Positions 1 through 9,050 of a stretch of 49,367 nt of DNA are shown here, in pieces. Position 1 is the first letter of the stretch. Every line of letters begins with the position of its first letter. Made by a program: the position numbers and the translations under genes. Origin of the DNA: Oscillospiraceae bacterium. GTDB lineage: Bacteria > Bacillota > Clostridia > Oscillospirales > Acutalibacteraceae. Where the stretch lies: the NCBI GenBank assembly GCA_015066465.1, contig SVOI01000012.1, positions 1 to 49,367 of the forward strand. Direction: 5' to 3'. Under the pieces are notes generated by a model. That model had not been told where the DNA came from. It saw only the letters and a list, made by a program, of their open reading frames with translations, and searched no databases.

Positions 1-881
1 GTGATTCACTTGCAAGAACTGCCGCATTTTTAGCCGCTTGGGTAGATTACCCTGACGAAGAAATTCCCGAAATCAGTAATGACGAAATGATTAGTTCATT
101 TTCTGACGTATTGAGAAGATTAGAAACTCTTTTAGATGGCTTTGATGCGGGTCAGGCAATTTTAGAAGGTATTGACACAGCAATTGTCGGCAGACCAAAC
201 GTTGGTAAAAGCACACTTTTAAATGCCTTAACTGGCAGAAACAGAGCGATAGTAACTTCTGTTGCTGGCACTACCCGTGATGTTTTAGAAGAAACCGTAA
301 GACTTGGTAACATCACTTTAAGACTTGCAGACACAGCGGGTATTCGCACCGAAACCGATGATGAAATTGAAAAAATCGGTGTAAAAAGAGCAAAAGAGCG
401 TTTCGAAAGAGCTGGTCTTGTATTTATGGTGCTTGATGGTGGCGAAAAAATATCAGAAGACGATAAAGAGCTTTTAAAGCTTTGCAAAGAAAAAAGAAGC
501 ATTGTTATTGTTAATAAAAGTGATCTTTCCAGAGCATTTTCTATTGATGAAATAAAAGATTATGCAGAAAATATAGTTGAAATTTCGGCTAAAGAAAATG
601 ATGGTATTGATAAGCTTAAACAAACAGTAGAACGTGTAGTTGGTACCGATGACTTCAACCCGTCCGCTCCGCTTTTAACTACTGAAAGACAAAGAGTTTG
701 TGTCTTGAAGGCAGTTGAAAATTTAAGAGAAGCGTTAAATGGTTTAGAAATCGGAATTACAACCGATGCAATAAATGTTTCAGTAGACTGTGCTATTGAA
801 GAGCTCTCTGTTTTAACAGGCGAAAAAGCAACAGAAACAGTTGTAAATGAAGTATTTAAAAACTTCTGTGTAGGTAAATAA
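1..881 (+). CDS. mnmE: tRNA modification GTPase MnmE, 3' part (5' end outside window)
   Basis: MnmE with MnmG installs the carboxymethylaminomethyl group on wobble uridine-34 of tRNAs. The frame is open to the left edge: codons from position 3 read DSLARTAAFLAAWVDYPDEE, so the ATG at 87 is internal. The G domain shows all motifs in order: GRPNVGKST (G1), GTTRD (G2), DTAG (G3) and NKSD (G4). The C-terminus FCVGK matches the family, where Cys and the terminal GK are conserved. Only about 290 residues are present, so the N-terminal tetrahydrofolate-binding domain lies outside. The gene ends at a strong hairpin terminator. mnmG, usually the next gene, does not follow; noc converges instead. Confidence 0.96.
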   Translation, partial: DSLARTAAFLAAWVDYPDEEIPEISNDEMISSFSDVLRRLETLLDGFDAGQAILEGIDTAIVGRPNVGKSTLLNALTGRNRAIVTSVAGTTRDVLEETVRLGNITLRLADTAGIRTETDDEIEKIGVKRAKERFERAGLVFMVLDGGEKISEDDKELLKLCKEKRSIVIVNKSDLSRAFSIDEIKDYAENIVEISAKENDGIDKLKQTVERVVGTDDFNPSAPLLTTERQRVCVLKAVENLREALNGLEIGITTDAINVSVDCAIEELSVLTGEKATETVVNEVFKNFCVGK

Positions 882-883
882 TT

Positions 884-930
884 AAAAAGCGGTAAATCTC
901 GTGTTTTTACGAGATTTATCGCTTTTGTTT
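884..930. terminator. Bidirectional terminator between mnmE and noc
   Basis: An 18-bp hairpin (arms about 884-901 and 909-926, one G-U pair) has A-rich 5' and T-rich 3' flanks, so it can end mnmE on the plus strand and noc transcripts on the minus strand. Confidence 0.88.
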
Positions 931-940
931 TTGAAGTGCA

Positions 941-1044
941 AAGCACCACGCCCTTTCGGGTGTGGTGCTTCGCTGTGGATGTGGGGTGTGAAAGAGAAAG
1001 ATATGGCTTGAGTGCTGTGCACTCTATATAAACTCCTTTCGGAG
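941..1044 (-). other. Hairpin cluster downstream of noc
   Basis: Read on the minus strand after the noc stop, there are three hairpins: CTCC-GAAA-GGAG (1033-1044), a 6-bp GAGTGC/GCACTC hairpin (1010-1024), and a 13-bp hairpin with a GAAA tetraloop (941-970). None is followed by a T-run; the terminator at 884-930 follows. Two GNRA-type tetraloops on the same strand suggest a structured 3' UTR or a small RNA, but no function is known. Confidence 0.45.
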
Positions 1045-1055
1045 AATATATCAGA

Positions 1056-1904
1056 TTAATTCAATTCAATTGTTTCAAGTGTTTCCATTATAACCGGTTT
1101 TTCGTTAGGTTTAGAAATTCTTACTACGTACTCGAAATATTCGTCTGTCTCGCTTTTCGCCGTGTCTGCTTCAATCCCTGCTCGTCTTATGCTATCAACA
1201 GCGTGATTTAAAGTATTTATAAAAATTCTCATATCCTTGAAAACCTTAATAGGTGGTTTAGATGGTTCTTTTCTTCGTCTTAAAATATCCTTAATAAGAC
1301 GCTCAGATTCACTTACAGTAAGATGTCTTTCGATTATAATATCGAGTGCTCTGTTTCTTGCTGAATTATCAGGGAGCGTGAGGAGTGCTCTCGCATGACG
1401 CTCAGTTAAAGAAGCGATTACTATTTTATCTCTCATATCTTCTGGCAATCTTAAAAGACGTAATTTATTTGAAAGTGTAGATTGTGCCTTACCTAATTTT
1501 CTGCCGATTTCTTCTTGTGAGAGATTATGCTCTGTCATAAGCCTTTCTATTGCAACAGCTTCTTCAAAAAAATCTAAGTTCTGGCGTTGCACGTTTTCAA
1601 TTATTGCAAAAAGTGCCGATTGCTCGTCCGAAACATCCATTACAATGCAAGGAATTTTTGTTATACCAGTAATTCTTGCGGCTCTGAGTCTTCGTTCACC
1701 AGAAATAAGCTCGTACTTTTCATTATCTAACGGACGAACGTTTATTGGTTGTAAAATTCCGTTTGCCCTTATTGAAGAAGCTAAATTTTCGAGTTCTATG
1801 TAATCGAAACGAACTCTTGGTTGATGTGGATTAGGGTAAATATTTTCGTGTGGGATAAGCTGAATCTGACAATTCGCTTTTCCTCTGGTAGATGATTTTA
1901 ACAT
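1056..1904 (-). CDS. noc: Nucleoid occlusion protein Noc (ParB family)
   Basis: Noc is a ParB-type CTP-dependent DNA-binding protein that blocks division septa over the nucleoid. The 282-residue protein has the ParB nuclease-like/CTPase core with GERRLRAA (about residue 69) and ENVQRQNLDFFEEA, then a helix-turn-helix (LSQEEIGRKLGKAQSTLSN). The C-terminal INTLNHAVDSIRRAGI resembles Noc rather than Spo0J. The start ATG at 1904 has an AAAGGA site about 9 nt upstream. It lies downstream of rsmG, as in other Firmicutes, but a terminator separates them and parA/parB are not nearby. ParB proper is the alternative. Confidence 0.85.
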   Translation of the reverse strand: MLKSSTRGKANCQIQLIPHENIYPNPHQPRVRFDYIELENLASSIRANGILQPINVRPLDNEKYELISGERRLRAARITGITKIPCIVMDVSDEQSALFAIIENVQRQNLDFFEEAVAIERLMTEHNLSQEEIGRKLGKAQSTLSNKLRLLRLPEDMRDKIVIASLTERHARALLTLPDNSARNRALDIIIERHLTVSESERLIKDILRRRKEPSKPPIKVFKDMRIFINTLNHAVDSIRRAGIEADTAKSETDEYFEYVVRISKPNEKPVIMETLETIELN

Positions 1905-1984
1905 TTTTTACATTCCTTTGTTTTCGTTTGGTTCCACATCTTTTATCTCTCTGTTGTGACTACAATATACCACGAAAAGTCATA

Positions 1985-2028
1985 AAAATAAAGCATTTTC
2001 GGTCGGGGTAAATCGACAGAAAATGCTT
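1985..2028 (-). terminator. Terminator after rsmG
   Basis: A 15-bp hairpin with one mismatch (arms 1991-2005 and 2014-2028) is followed on the minus strand by TTTATTTTT. It closes the operon that ends with rsmG and isolates noc. Confidence 0.85.
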
Positions 2029-2041
2029 ATATTTATTAAAT

Positions 2042-2755
2042 TTAAAGAGGTTTTTTCGCTATTTGTGCAGAAACTCGTGGATATTTTGTCGGAATTTGCG
2101 AAATCTTTTTAATCTTTATTATATTTCTTTCGCCCTGTGAGCATAAATCAAAGCAGAATTTATCTTCAATTTTACCTGAAAGCACCTTGAGTGCATTCTC
2201 TGCATTCTCAATTTCAAGCTCTGCTAAAGCACCTTTCATAGAAACAAAGTAACCATCCTTTTTTACAAATGGCAAACAATATTCTGAAAGCACTCTTAAT
2301 TCTGCAACTGCTCTTGCTGTAGCAAAATCAAATTGCTCTCTGTACTCTTTCTTTTGCCCTGCTTCTTCGGCTCTCATATTAAGAATTTCGTAATTCTTAA
2401 GCCCCATTTTCTCTGCAATATCTGCTACAACCTTTAATTTTTTACCAGTTGAATCAAGCAAAGTAACCTTTACATCACTTCTTGCAGCGGCAATTACAAG
2501 TCCTGGAAAGCCAGCACCAGTGCCAACGTCAATTATTTTTGAATTCTCAGGAATATCAACGTATTTTAAAAGCATTAAGCTATCTATAAAATGCTTAATT
2601 GCAATACCCTCATCATCTTTAATAGCGGTAAGGTTTATTTTTTCGTTCCATTCCTTTAATTCTTTTGCATAAATTTCTAACTTTTCAATTAATTCCTGAG
2701 TTATTTCTAACCCAACAATTTCTGCATTGTCTTTAATAATGCTTTTTATAGCCAT
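2042..2755 (-). CDS. rsmG: 16S rRNA (guanine-527-N7)-methyltransferase RsmG
   Basis: RsmG uses S-adenosylmethionine to methylate N7 of G527 in 16S rRNA. The 237-residue length is normal. The signature NLTAIKDDEGIAIKHFIDSL, the SAM-binding IIDVGTGAGFPGLVIA and the ARAVAEL segment are all present. The start is only 3 nt after the stop of the GH31 gene, so it is the last gene of the operon starting near 8325. Being co-transcribed with carbohydrate and redox genes instead of mnmG is unusual. Confidence 0.95.
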   Translation of the reverse strand: MAIKSIIKDNAEIVGLEITQELIEKLEIYAKELKEWNEKINLTAIKDDEGIAIKHFIDSLMLLKYVDIPENSKIIDVGTGAGFPGLVIAAARSDVKVTLLDSTGKKLKVVADIAEKMGLKNYEILNMRAEEAGQKKEYREQFDFATARAVAELRVLSEYCLPFVKKDGYFVSMKGALAELEIENAENALKVLSGKIEDKFCFDLCSQGERNIIKIKKISQIPTKYPRVSAQIAKKPL

Positions 2756-2758
2756 AAA

Positions 2759-5164
2759 TTAACCTCTGTAAAGAGCAGTAATTTCCATTAACGGCTCTCT
2801 GTATTTTTTAGGAACTTTATTAAGGAATGTGTCGTCCCTTAATACTTCATTAAATAATCTCTTGTTCTCATTATTAATCTGGAATTTTGAAATTACGTCA
2901 ATAAGCTCTTCTTTCTTTTCTTTATTTGCAAGGAATGTGCAAACAGAAAGAGTTACTTTTGCTTCATCTGAAGGAGTAATATCACTAAGAAGGATTTCAA
3001 TATAACCATTTTTATTGATTACAGTAAATTCTTTTTCTTCGCCATTTACTGTAACTTTAATATCGCCATTTACAATATCACGGAATTTAAGAAGATAATT
3101 TCTCTTTTCTGGAACAACAGAAGTGTCTCCCTCAGCCTTTTTAATCTGGAATGTAACGGTTGAATTGTCTTCATTTATAACAAATGGTGTTTCACAATAT
3201 GCTCCATTTTCGAAGCTCATTGTGTTACCATCATCTTCATAAAGACGGAATTCATTATTACCTCTGAAAATAAGAAGCTCTAAATCCTTTGGATTTTCTA
3301 CTGTATTATCCTTTTCATTCTTGCTCATAGGAATAATTGCACCCTCTTTTGCAAGAACAGGAATAGTGCTTATATCTCTGAACATTTTAACGACTCTGTT
3401 ACCTGAGTAAATTCTGCCGTTATAAATATCTGTATATCTTCCGTCTGGTAACCATACGTCTGCACTTGCCATACCAATTTCTGAATTTGTATGTTCTGTA
3501 ATAGGAGCTACAATAAGCTCTGTACCAAAGAAATATTCATTTTTTGCTTTATAAGCATTTTCTTCTTTTGGATATGTGTAATACATAGGCTCACAAATTG
3601 CTCTGCCTTGCTTTTGGGTACGGCGGTTCATTGTGTAAATGTAAGGAAGAAGCTTATGTCTGAAACGTAAGTTTTCAGTTGCGATTTTTTCAATAGGAGC
3701 ACTATATTTCCAAGGCTCTTTACCCATAAACTCATTTGCAGTTGAGTGAAGTCTCATAACAGGGCTATATATACCAAATTGTACCCATCTTATATAAAGC
3801 TCGTCGTCTTTTTTACCCCAGCAGTGACCGCCGATATCGTGGCTCCACCAAGGGTAACCAACGTTAGCAGCAGTTGCGGTAAAGTAAACCTGAAAATCAA
3901 GACTTGACCATTTTTGAGTAGTATCACCACTGAAGCCTAATGGGTAACGCTGACTACCAGCACCAGCAAAACGAGAAAGAATAAGCGGACGATTGTTATC
4001 TTTTGCATTATCTAAGAAATGGTAATGGTTAAGCGCCCAGAGTGGGTCTAAGCCTTTAATTTTTGTACGGGTACCTTGTTGCCAGTCAATCCACCAGAAA
4101 TCAACACCCATTTTTTCCATTGGGTGATGGAGTACTTTAAAGTAGTGTTCTACGAATTTTTCGTCTGTTATATCAAACTGAACAGGCTCTTTTGTAGATG
4201 GGTCCTGACCCATTTTTTCACACATTTCTTCGTAGCAATCTTCATACCAACGAACACCTTGTGATGGGTGAAGATTAAAGGTAACTTTATAGTTATCATC
4301 CTGTAATTTTTTAAGGAAGCCTTGTGGGTCTGGGAATAAATCTGTGTTGAAGCTGTAACCAGTCCAGCCAACTGACCATACGTCGTAAATATATTCCATA
4401 AAATTTAAGTGTGTTGATGGTTTAACAACATCTTTACCGAACTTACCACGAATATCTACCCAGTGCCAGTCCATATCAACAGTAGCAACTGTAATCGGGA
4501 TTTCTTCCTTCTTAAATCTATCCATAAGAGATAAATATTCTTCCTGTGTGTATGCTTTATAACGGCTCCACCAGTTAGAAAGTGCATAACGTGGAATAAG
4601 TGGTGTTTCACCTGTTAATTTATACAAATCACGTGTAGCACCTATATAATCATAACCATAAGCAAAATAATACTCATCTTTACCGGTTGATTTTCTTGGT
4701 AAAATCTTACCATCATCTGTTAAAATAAGTGTTTTGCTATCATCAAGAATTGCAACACCATCTTTAGAGCAAACGCCATCGCCTAAAGTTATAATACCAG
4801 CAGTAACGTCTAACGTACGGCAAGTACCTTTTAAGTTTCCACTGTGATAATCTGTAACAACTCTACCATCACGAAGCTTGATTCTTACCATTTTCTTTTC
4901 TGCGAAAGAATAGAGGAAATTACACTTTGTAGTTTTGATTTCCACATAGCCACTGCCATTTTTTACTTCAAAACGAGGTTCATCGAAATCTCTGAACCAT
5001 ACCGCCTGTGTAGGTTCGTCACAGAATTTGCCATTTTTACTTTCTTCTACACGTACCATACAAGGAGTAAGAACTGTAATTCTTGTGTTGCCATTCACAA
5101 TGACGTGGCTCTCTTTCGCTTTCGGAGAGGTTTTAATTTTAAATTTGTCAAAATATCTTTCCAT
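2759..5164 (-). CDS. Glycoside hydrolase family 31 (alpha-glucosidase-like)
   Basis: A retaining alpha-glycosidase of family GH31, 801 residues from the chosen ATG. An N-terminal beta domain is followed by the (beta/alpha)8 barrel. The nucleophile Asp is in FWWIDWQQG (about residue 360), the acid/base Asp in GFSGDTTQKW (about 414), and SHDIGGH follows. C-terminal beta domains carry YEDDGNT. No signal peptide is seen, so it is probably cytoplasmic. The ATG at 5164 has AAGG about 8 nt upstream; a GTG at 5173 is also in frame but lacks a good site. The nucleophile motif WIDWQQG differs from the usual W-x-D-x-N/x-E form, so the substrate may not be a simple alpha-glucoside. It overlaps the stop region of the FAD gene. 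Confidence 0.9.
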   Translation of the reverse strand: MERYFDKFKIKTSPKAKESHVIVNGNTRITVLTPCMVRVEESKNGKFCDEPTQAVWFRDFDEPRFEVKNGSGYVEIKTTKCNFLYSFAEKKMVRIKLRDGRVVTDYHSGNLKGTCRTLDVTAGIITLGDGVCSKDGVAILDDSKTLILTDDGKILPRKSTGKDEYYFAYGYDYIGATRDLYKLTGETPLIPRYALSNWWSRYKAYTQEEYLSLMDRFKKEEIPITVATVDMDWHWVDIRGKFGKDVVKPSTHLNFMEYIYDVWSVGWTGYSFNTDLFPDPQGFLKKLQDDNYKVTFNLHPSQGVRWYEDCYEEMCEKMGQDPSTKEPVQFDITDEKFVEHYFKVLHHPMEKMGVDFWWIDWQQGTRTKIKGLDPLWALNHYHFLDNAKDNNRPLILSRFAGAGSQRYPLGFSGDTTQKWSSLDFQVYFTATAANVGYPWWSHDIGGHCWGKKDDELYIRWVQFGIYSPVMRLHSTANEFMGKEPWKYSAPIEKIATENLRFRHKLLPYIYTMNRRTQKQGRAICEPMYYTYPKEENAYKAKNEYFFGTELIVAPITEHTNSEIGMASADVWLPDGRYTDIYNGRIYSGNRVVKMFRDISTIPVLAKEGAIIPMSKNEKDNTVENPKDLELLIFRGNNEFRLYEDDGNTMSFENGAYCETPFVINEDNSTVTFQIKKAEGDTSVVPEKRNYLLKFRDIVNGDIKVTVNGEEKEFTVINKNGYIEILLSDITPSDEAKVTLSVCTFLANKEKKEELIDVISKFQINNENKRLFNEVLRDDTFLNKVPKKYREPLMEITALYRG

Positions 5165-5165
5165 A

Positions 5166-6740
5166 TCATTCACCTTTTTCTTCGTGATATTCTTTTTCAG
5201 TATTTACAGACCAGATTGCTGTTTTGTCAGAACTATTTTTAATTATTGCGCTACTCGCTTCAATACCTGTAAGCATTGAATGGTCCATATTATTATATCT
5301 GTGTTGACCATTTCTGCCGACACAATAAAGATTTTCTATTGAATCAAGATATTTTCTCACCTTATCAAAATCTTTATATGTGCCAAAGTAAGCTGGGTAA
5401 GCTTTTTTAACCTTTGTTGTAAAGCTATCTATAATGTTTTCTTTTTTGATAACACCGATTTTTTCGAGTTCGTTACTTGCAAATTCAATGAATTTTTCGG
5501 ATGGCTTTGACCACAAATCATCATTTTCACTGCATACATATTCGAGACCTAACCAGACGTGCTCTTTAAAATCATCTACCATATATGGCGACCAGTTATT
5601 GAAAATCTGAAAGCGACACATTTTAACGCTTCTGTCCTGAACATAAATCCAACAATCAGGAACATTATTGTTTATAGTTTTTATATCGGTTTTATTTTCA
5701 ATTTCTAATTTGTTTAAGAGAAGACCCACCGTTATAAAATCACGATATGGTAAGTTTTCTGCTATTTCTTTTTCTTCCTGTGGGAATTCAGCAATTGATT
5801 TAGAAAGCTCGTTAATCGGCATTGAAGATACTAAATAATCGCAGAAAATCTCTTCTGTCATTTTATAATCAGGAGAAGCTTCATCAGTATTCTCAACTAT
5901 TACTGATTTCACTCTGTTTCCATCAAGATTTATTTTTATAACCCTTTGATTTTTCCTGAGTTCTGCACCTTTTTCTACGCAGCTTTGGGACATCTTTTCC
6001 CACAACTGACCAGGACCTAATTTCGGATAGTAGAATTCTTCAATAAGTGACGTTTCAACTTTACTGGTATTCTTTTTGAATGGTTTCAAAAGTGCTGACA
6101 AAATCACCTTTGAAACTGAAAGACCTTTTACTCTTTGTGCTCCCCAGTCTGCAGAAATATTTCTTGGGTGAACACCCCAGAGTTTTTCTGTGTAATCTTC
6201 AAAAAATATTTCATAAAGTGTTTTACCGAAACGGTTTATATAAAAGTTTTCTAAATTATCTTCTGGCAATTTATTAAAAGCACTTTTTAAATAATCAACG
6301 CCTGCAAAAAACGTGTTTTTAAGACCAAGATTAATAAAAGTCTGTGGTTTTAATGAAATAGGATAGTCAAAAAAACGATTTCTATAATAAATTCTCGATA
6401 TTCTGTTTCTTATAAGAAAAACATCATCCTGTGTTTCAGGGTCAGCATTATTTGCTTTTGAAAAATTCTTTTCTCTGTTTAAAATAATATCATCTGCACT
6501 GGGTTTACTTTGTAACGGCAGAATTTCTTGCCATAACTCCATTACATCCTTATTCTTAGAGAAAAACCGATGACCACCGATATCTATTCTGTTTTCTTTA
6601 TACTGCTCTGTTCTCGAAATACCACCGATAAATTTACTTTCTTCAATTATTATCGGTTTTATTTCTTCTTTACCTTTTAACAAGGAATAGGCACAGGTAA
6701 GCCCCGCAGGACCCGCACCTATAATTACTACATTCTTCAT
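5166..6740 (-). CDS. FAD-dependent oxidoreductase (amine-oxidase / UDP-galactopyranose-mutase type)
   Basis: The 524-residue flavoprotein begins with a dinucleotide-binding fold [13 protein letters not shown], followed by GGISRTE and [11 protein letters not shown]. The C-terminal FAD-contact segment [21 protein letters not shown] is typical of the FAD/NAD(P) proteins found in polysaccharide loci. Known relatives include UDP-galactopyranose mutase and protoporphyrinogen-oxidase-like enzymes; the exact substrate cannot be read from sequence. It lies 14 nt downstream of the amidohydrolase and its end abuts the GH31 gene, so the three are likely co-transcribed. A role in sugar or cell-surface glycan metabolism is an inference from context. 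Confidence 0.8.
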   Translation of the reverse strand: MKNVVIIGAGPAGLTCAYSLLKGKEEIKPIIIEESKFIGGISRTEQYKENRIDIGGHRFFSKNKDVMELWQEILPLQSKPSADDIILNREKNFSKANNADPETQDDVFLIRNRISRIYYRNRFFDYPISLKPQTFINLGLKNTFFAGVDYLKSAFNKLPEDNLENFYINRFGKTLYEIFFEDYTEKLWGVHPRNISADWGAQRVKGLSVSKVILSALLKPFKKNTSKVETSLIEEFYYPKLGPGQLWEKMSQSCVEKGAELRKNQRVIKINLDGNRVKSVIVENTDEASPDYKMTEEIFCDYLVSSMPINELSKSIAEFPQEEKEIAENLPYRDFITVGLLLNKLEIENKTDIKTINNNVPDCWIYVQDRSVKMCRFQIFNNWSPYMVDDFKEHVWLGLEYVCSENDDLWSKPSEKFIEFASNELEKIGVIKKENIIDSFTTKVKKAYPAYFGTYKDFDKVRKYLDSIENLYCVGRNGQHRYNNMDHSMLTGIEASSAIIKNSSDKTAIWSVNTEKEYHEEKGE

Positions 6741-6754
6741 TTAATTTCCACCAT

Positions 6755-7582
6755 TTATAAGTTTAATACTGCTTTTAAGTTTTCTCCTAAAATACCTTTT
6801 CTGGCATCTTCTGTTATAGGAAGATTTTTAATCCTCTCTATTGCATTTTTGGTGTACTCGACATTTTTATACGGAAAGTCGAGTCCGAAAATACTATTTT
6901 TTTCACCCGTCTGATGAATTAAAGTGCATAAGTCATCATCTGTAAGTGACCAAGCACCCTGTCTCAGATTACCAAGAGCATCTTCTTCCATAGAAATACT
7001 CGTAAGACCAGCATAAATATTATTGCCTTTTCTTTCGTTATTGTTCATAACTAAAAGTGCTTCTTTAAAAAAGCTATAGCCACCAACGTGCTCCATACTG
7101 AATTTTAAGTTTGGAAAATTGTAGGCTACCTCATCAAAAAGGAGCATACTGTAATCTCTTATTCTATGCCAGTGAAGCCCCGTGTGAAAAGAAACAAAAA
7201 GACCTTGCTTTTCGGCTTCTGCATAAACCTCGAAAAGCTCTCTGCCGTCAACCTTTACCTCTTGTGCGGCTGGGTGAATTTTAATCCCCTTAAAGCCTAA
7301 TTCTTTTATTTCTTTAACTTGGTTCTGTATAGAACCTATATCAAAATTAATCGTACCAAAGCCGATTAAATTCTTTTCATTTTTTATTTCTTCATATAAC
7401 CATTTATTTTGGTTTATGGTTATTCCTACACGCTCTGTCTGATGATTAAAGGGCGCAAAGCATACGGCACCTTCAATACCGCATTTTTCCATAAGGTCTT
7501 TTAAGTTTTCTAATTGTGCATTATCTTTAGAGCCCTTCGGGAATACGTGCGCGTGGTTTGCAAAAATCTTATATTCACTCAT
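6755..7582 (-). CDS. Amidohydrolase-2 family metal-dependent hydrolase
   Basis: A 275-residue TIM-barrel hydrolase. Metal-ligand signatures are visible: NHAH near residue 8, GIKIHPAAQE, SFHTG, SMEHVGG and GLDFPY. These fit the amidohydrolase_2 family (aminocarboxymuconate decarboxylase / uronate isomerase relatives). No specific substrate can be assigned. Its ATG overlaps the TAA of the histidine phosphatase by one base (TAATG), indicating translational coupling. Confidence 0.82.
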   Translation of the reverse strand: MSEYKIFANHAHVFPKGSKDNAQLENLKDLMEKCGIEGAVCFAPFNHQTERVGITINQNKWLYEEIKNEKNLIGFGTINFDIGSIQNQVKEIKELGFKGIKIHPAAQEVKVDGRELFEVYAEAEKQGLFVSFHTGLHWHRIRDYSMLLFDEVAYNFPNLKFSMEHVGGYSFFKEALLVMNNNERKGNNIYAGLTSISMEEDALGNLRQGAWSLTDDDLCTLIHQTGEKNSIFGLDFPYKNVEYTKNAIERIKNLPITEDARKGILGENLKAVLNL

Positions 7583-8325
7583 TACTCTTCATCTCCCATA
7601 AAGGAAAGAAAATCCATTAAATCGCTTAAATCGTCGTTGTCATCAATTGGTTCATCTTCTGGAATATCACTGTAATAATCCCAGAGCATTTCTTCCTGAT
7701 TTTCTGTTAACGGAGAAGCTGGAATATCATTTATAACTTCCATCTTTCTTGTTTTACTCCAGAGAGATGGCGTTACTCTAACTGTATAGCCACAAGCAGA
7801 TGGGCAAAGCCACTCTGTCATTGGTAATTCAGGTAAACCGAATGCAGAAAGAATAGACATAATTACGCCACCGTGGGTAAAAATAGCACAGCTTGTAGTT
7901 CCTGTTTTTATAAGACCTTCAACAGTTTTTATAAATGTATCACACACTCTTGTTGAAAACTCCTGATTGCTTTCGCCGTTTAATGGGCGGGCATCTGGTC
8001 CACCACTGAGCCACTCTTTAAATTCTTCGTGTGGTGCTAATTCTTCTGCTGTAAGATTTTCAAACTCGCCAAAATCACACTCATCAAAACCACGCATTTC
8101 TATTGGATTTTTATCTGGATAAATAATTTTTGCAGTTTCAATACAACGCTTTAACGTACTTGAAAAAACTACATCTGCCTTGGGGTAATCGTAATCTTTA
8201 AGCATTGTATTTAACTGGTCTATTCCTTCTTTGCAGAGAGATTCATCAGTATGACCGATATATCTCCCCTCTAAATTTCCTTTGGTGTAAGCGTGTCTGA
8301 TAAGATGAATTGTGTAACTTTTCAT
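7582..8325 (-). CDS. Histidine phosphatase family protein (phosphoglycerate mutase-like)
   Basis: A 247-residue member of the histidine phosphatase superfamily. The N-terminal LIRHAYT carries the phospho-accepting His, and FTHGG carries the second catalytic His. The Glu-bearing stretch ECDFGEFENLTAEEL lies between them. A C-terminal acidic tail (EDEPIDDNDDLSDL) is an addition to the core fold. It is the first gene of the five-gene minus-strand operon and is divergent from an XRE regulator. The phosphatase substrate is unknown; cobalamin-pathway CobC-type and broad-specificity phosphatases share this fold. Confidence 0.87.
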   Translation of the reverse strand: MKSYTIHLIRHAYTKGNLEGRYIGHTDESLCKEGIDQLNTMLKDYDYPKADVVFSSTLKRCIETAKIIYPDKNPIEMRGFDECDFGEFENLTAEELAPHEEFKEWLSGGPDARPLNGESNQEFSTRVCDTFIKTVEGLIKTGTTSCAIFTHGGVIMSILSAFGLPELPMTEWLCPSACGYTVRVTPSLWSKTRKMEVINDIPASPLTENQEEMLWDYYSDIPEDEPIDDNDDLSDLMDFLSFMGDEE

Positions 8326-8349
8326 TGCAATCTCCGTTTCGATGGTGTA

Positions 8350-8366
8350 TTATACTGATAGTATAA
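8350..8366. promoter_or_regulatory. Palindromic operator in divergent promoter region
   Basis: Perfect inverted repeat TTATACT-GAT-AGTATAA between the divergent starts at 8325 and 8390. It contains -10-like TATACT on both strands; on the minus strand TTGTAA lies about 18 bp upstream of one of them. It is a candidate autoregulatory site for the adjacent XRE protein (inference). Confidence 0.55.
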
Positions 8367-8389
8367 ATTATAAGTAGGTGTTTTTACAA

Positions 8390-8998
8390 ATGGTAAATTA
8401 TGCAGAACGACTTTACGAGCTTCGCACAGAAAAAGGCTTAAGCCAGAAAGAAGCTGCAAATGATTTAGGCGTATCTCAGGCACTCCTTTCTCACTATGAA
8501 AAAGGAATCAGAGAATTCGGGTTAGATTTTTTAAACCGTGCTGCTGATTATTATAAAGTTACTACCGACTATATTTTAGGTAGAACAGACAGTAGAGCAG
8601 GTCTTGAATCTTCCTTCTTCCACGATAGAGAAGAAGACGGTATATATAATACCACAACTATATACCGTGCTGCAATATTTATTCACGAAAGAATGAATAC
8701 GGGTTCCGCTTTAGCAGGTGACAGTGCTGACCTTCTTTATTCAATAGCACTTTACAGAATACTTTTTACAGCATCTCAAAAAGGCTACATTCCAAAACGT
8801 TGGTTTTCTTTGCCACCAAAAATTGCAGAGAGTCTTCCTATGTCAGTAACAGAGGGCGTTTTAATGAACTTCCCTGACAAATCGCCAAATGCAAAAAGGT
8901 ATGGTAACCCTGAGCCAAAGTCAATAGAAACTGTTATAAAAACAGTTGAAAATTACATAAAAAAAGCAGCAACAGACATAGTTAAATCTGTAGAATAA
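8390..8998 (+). CDS. XRE-family transcriptional regulator with C-terminal effector domain
   Basis: A 202-residue protein with an N-terminal Cro/C1 helix-turn-helix (LYELRTEKGLSQKEAANDLG, then VSQALLSHYEKG, residues about 6-45). A roughly 130-residue C-terminal region of unknown fold follows. The ATG at 8390 has AGGTG about 9 nt upstream; the in-frame GTG at 8378 lies inside that site and is rejected. It is transcribed divergently from the phosphatase operon, which it may control through the palindrome at 8350-8366. Confidence 0.85.
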   Translation: MVNYAERLYELRTEKGLSQKEAANDLGVSQALLSHYEKGIREFGLDFLNRAADYYKVTTDYILGRTDSRAGLESSFFHDREEDGIYNTTTIYRAAIFIHERMNTGSALAGDSADLLYSIALYRILFTASQKGYIPKRWFSLPPKIAESLPMSVTEGVLMNFPDKSPNAKRYGNPEPKSIETVIKTVENYIKKAATDIVKSVE

Positions 8999-9009
8999 TA
9001 ACACAGAGT

Positions 9010-9050
9010 GGGTTGTGGCAAACATTGTTTGCTACAACCCATTTCTATTA
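9010..9050. terminator. Terminator between XRE gene and glgA
   Basis: A 14-bp hairpin with one G-U pair (arms 9010-9023 and 9027-9040, GGGTTGT/ACAACCC ends) followed by a T-rich tract. It sits between convergent genes and may serve both. Confidence 0.8.
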
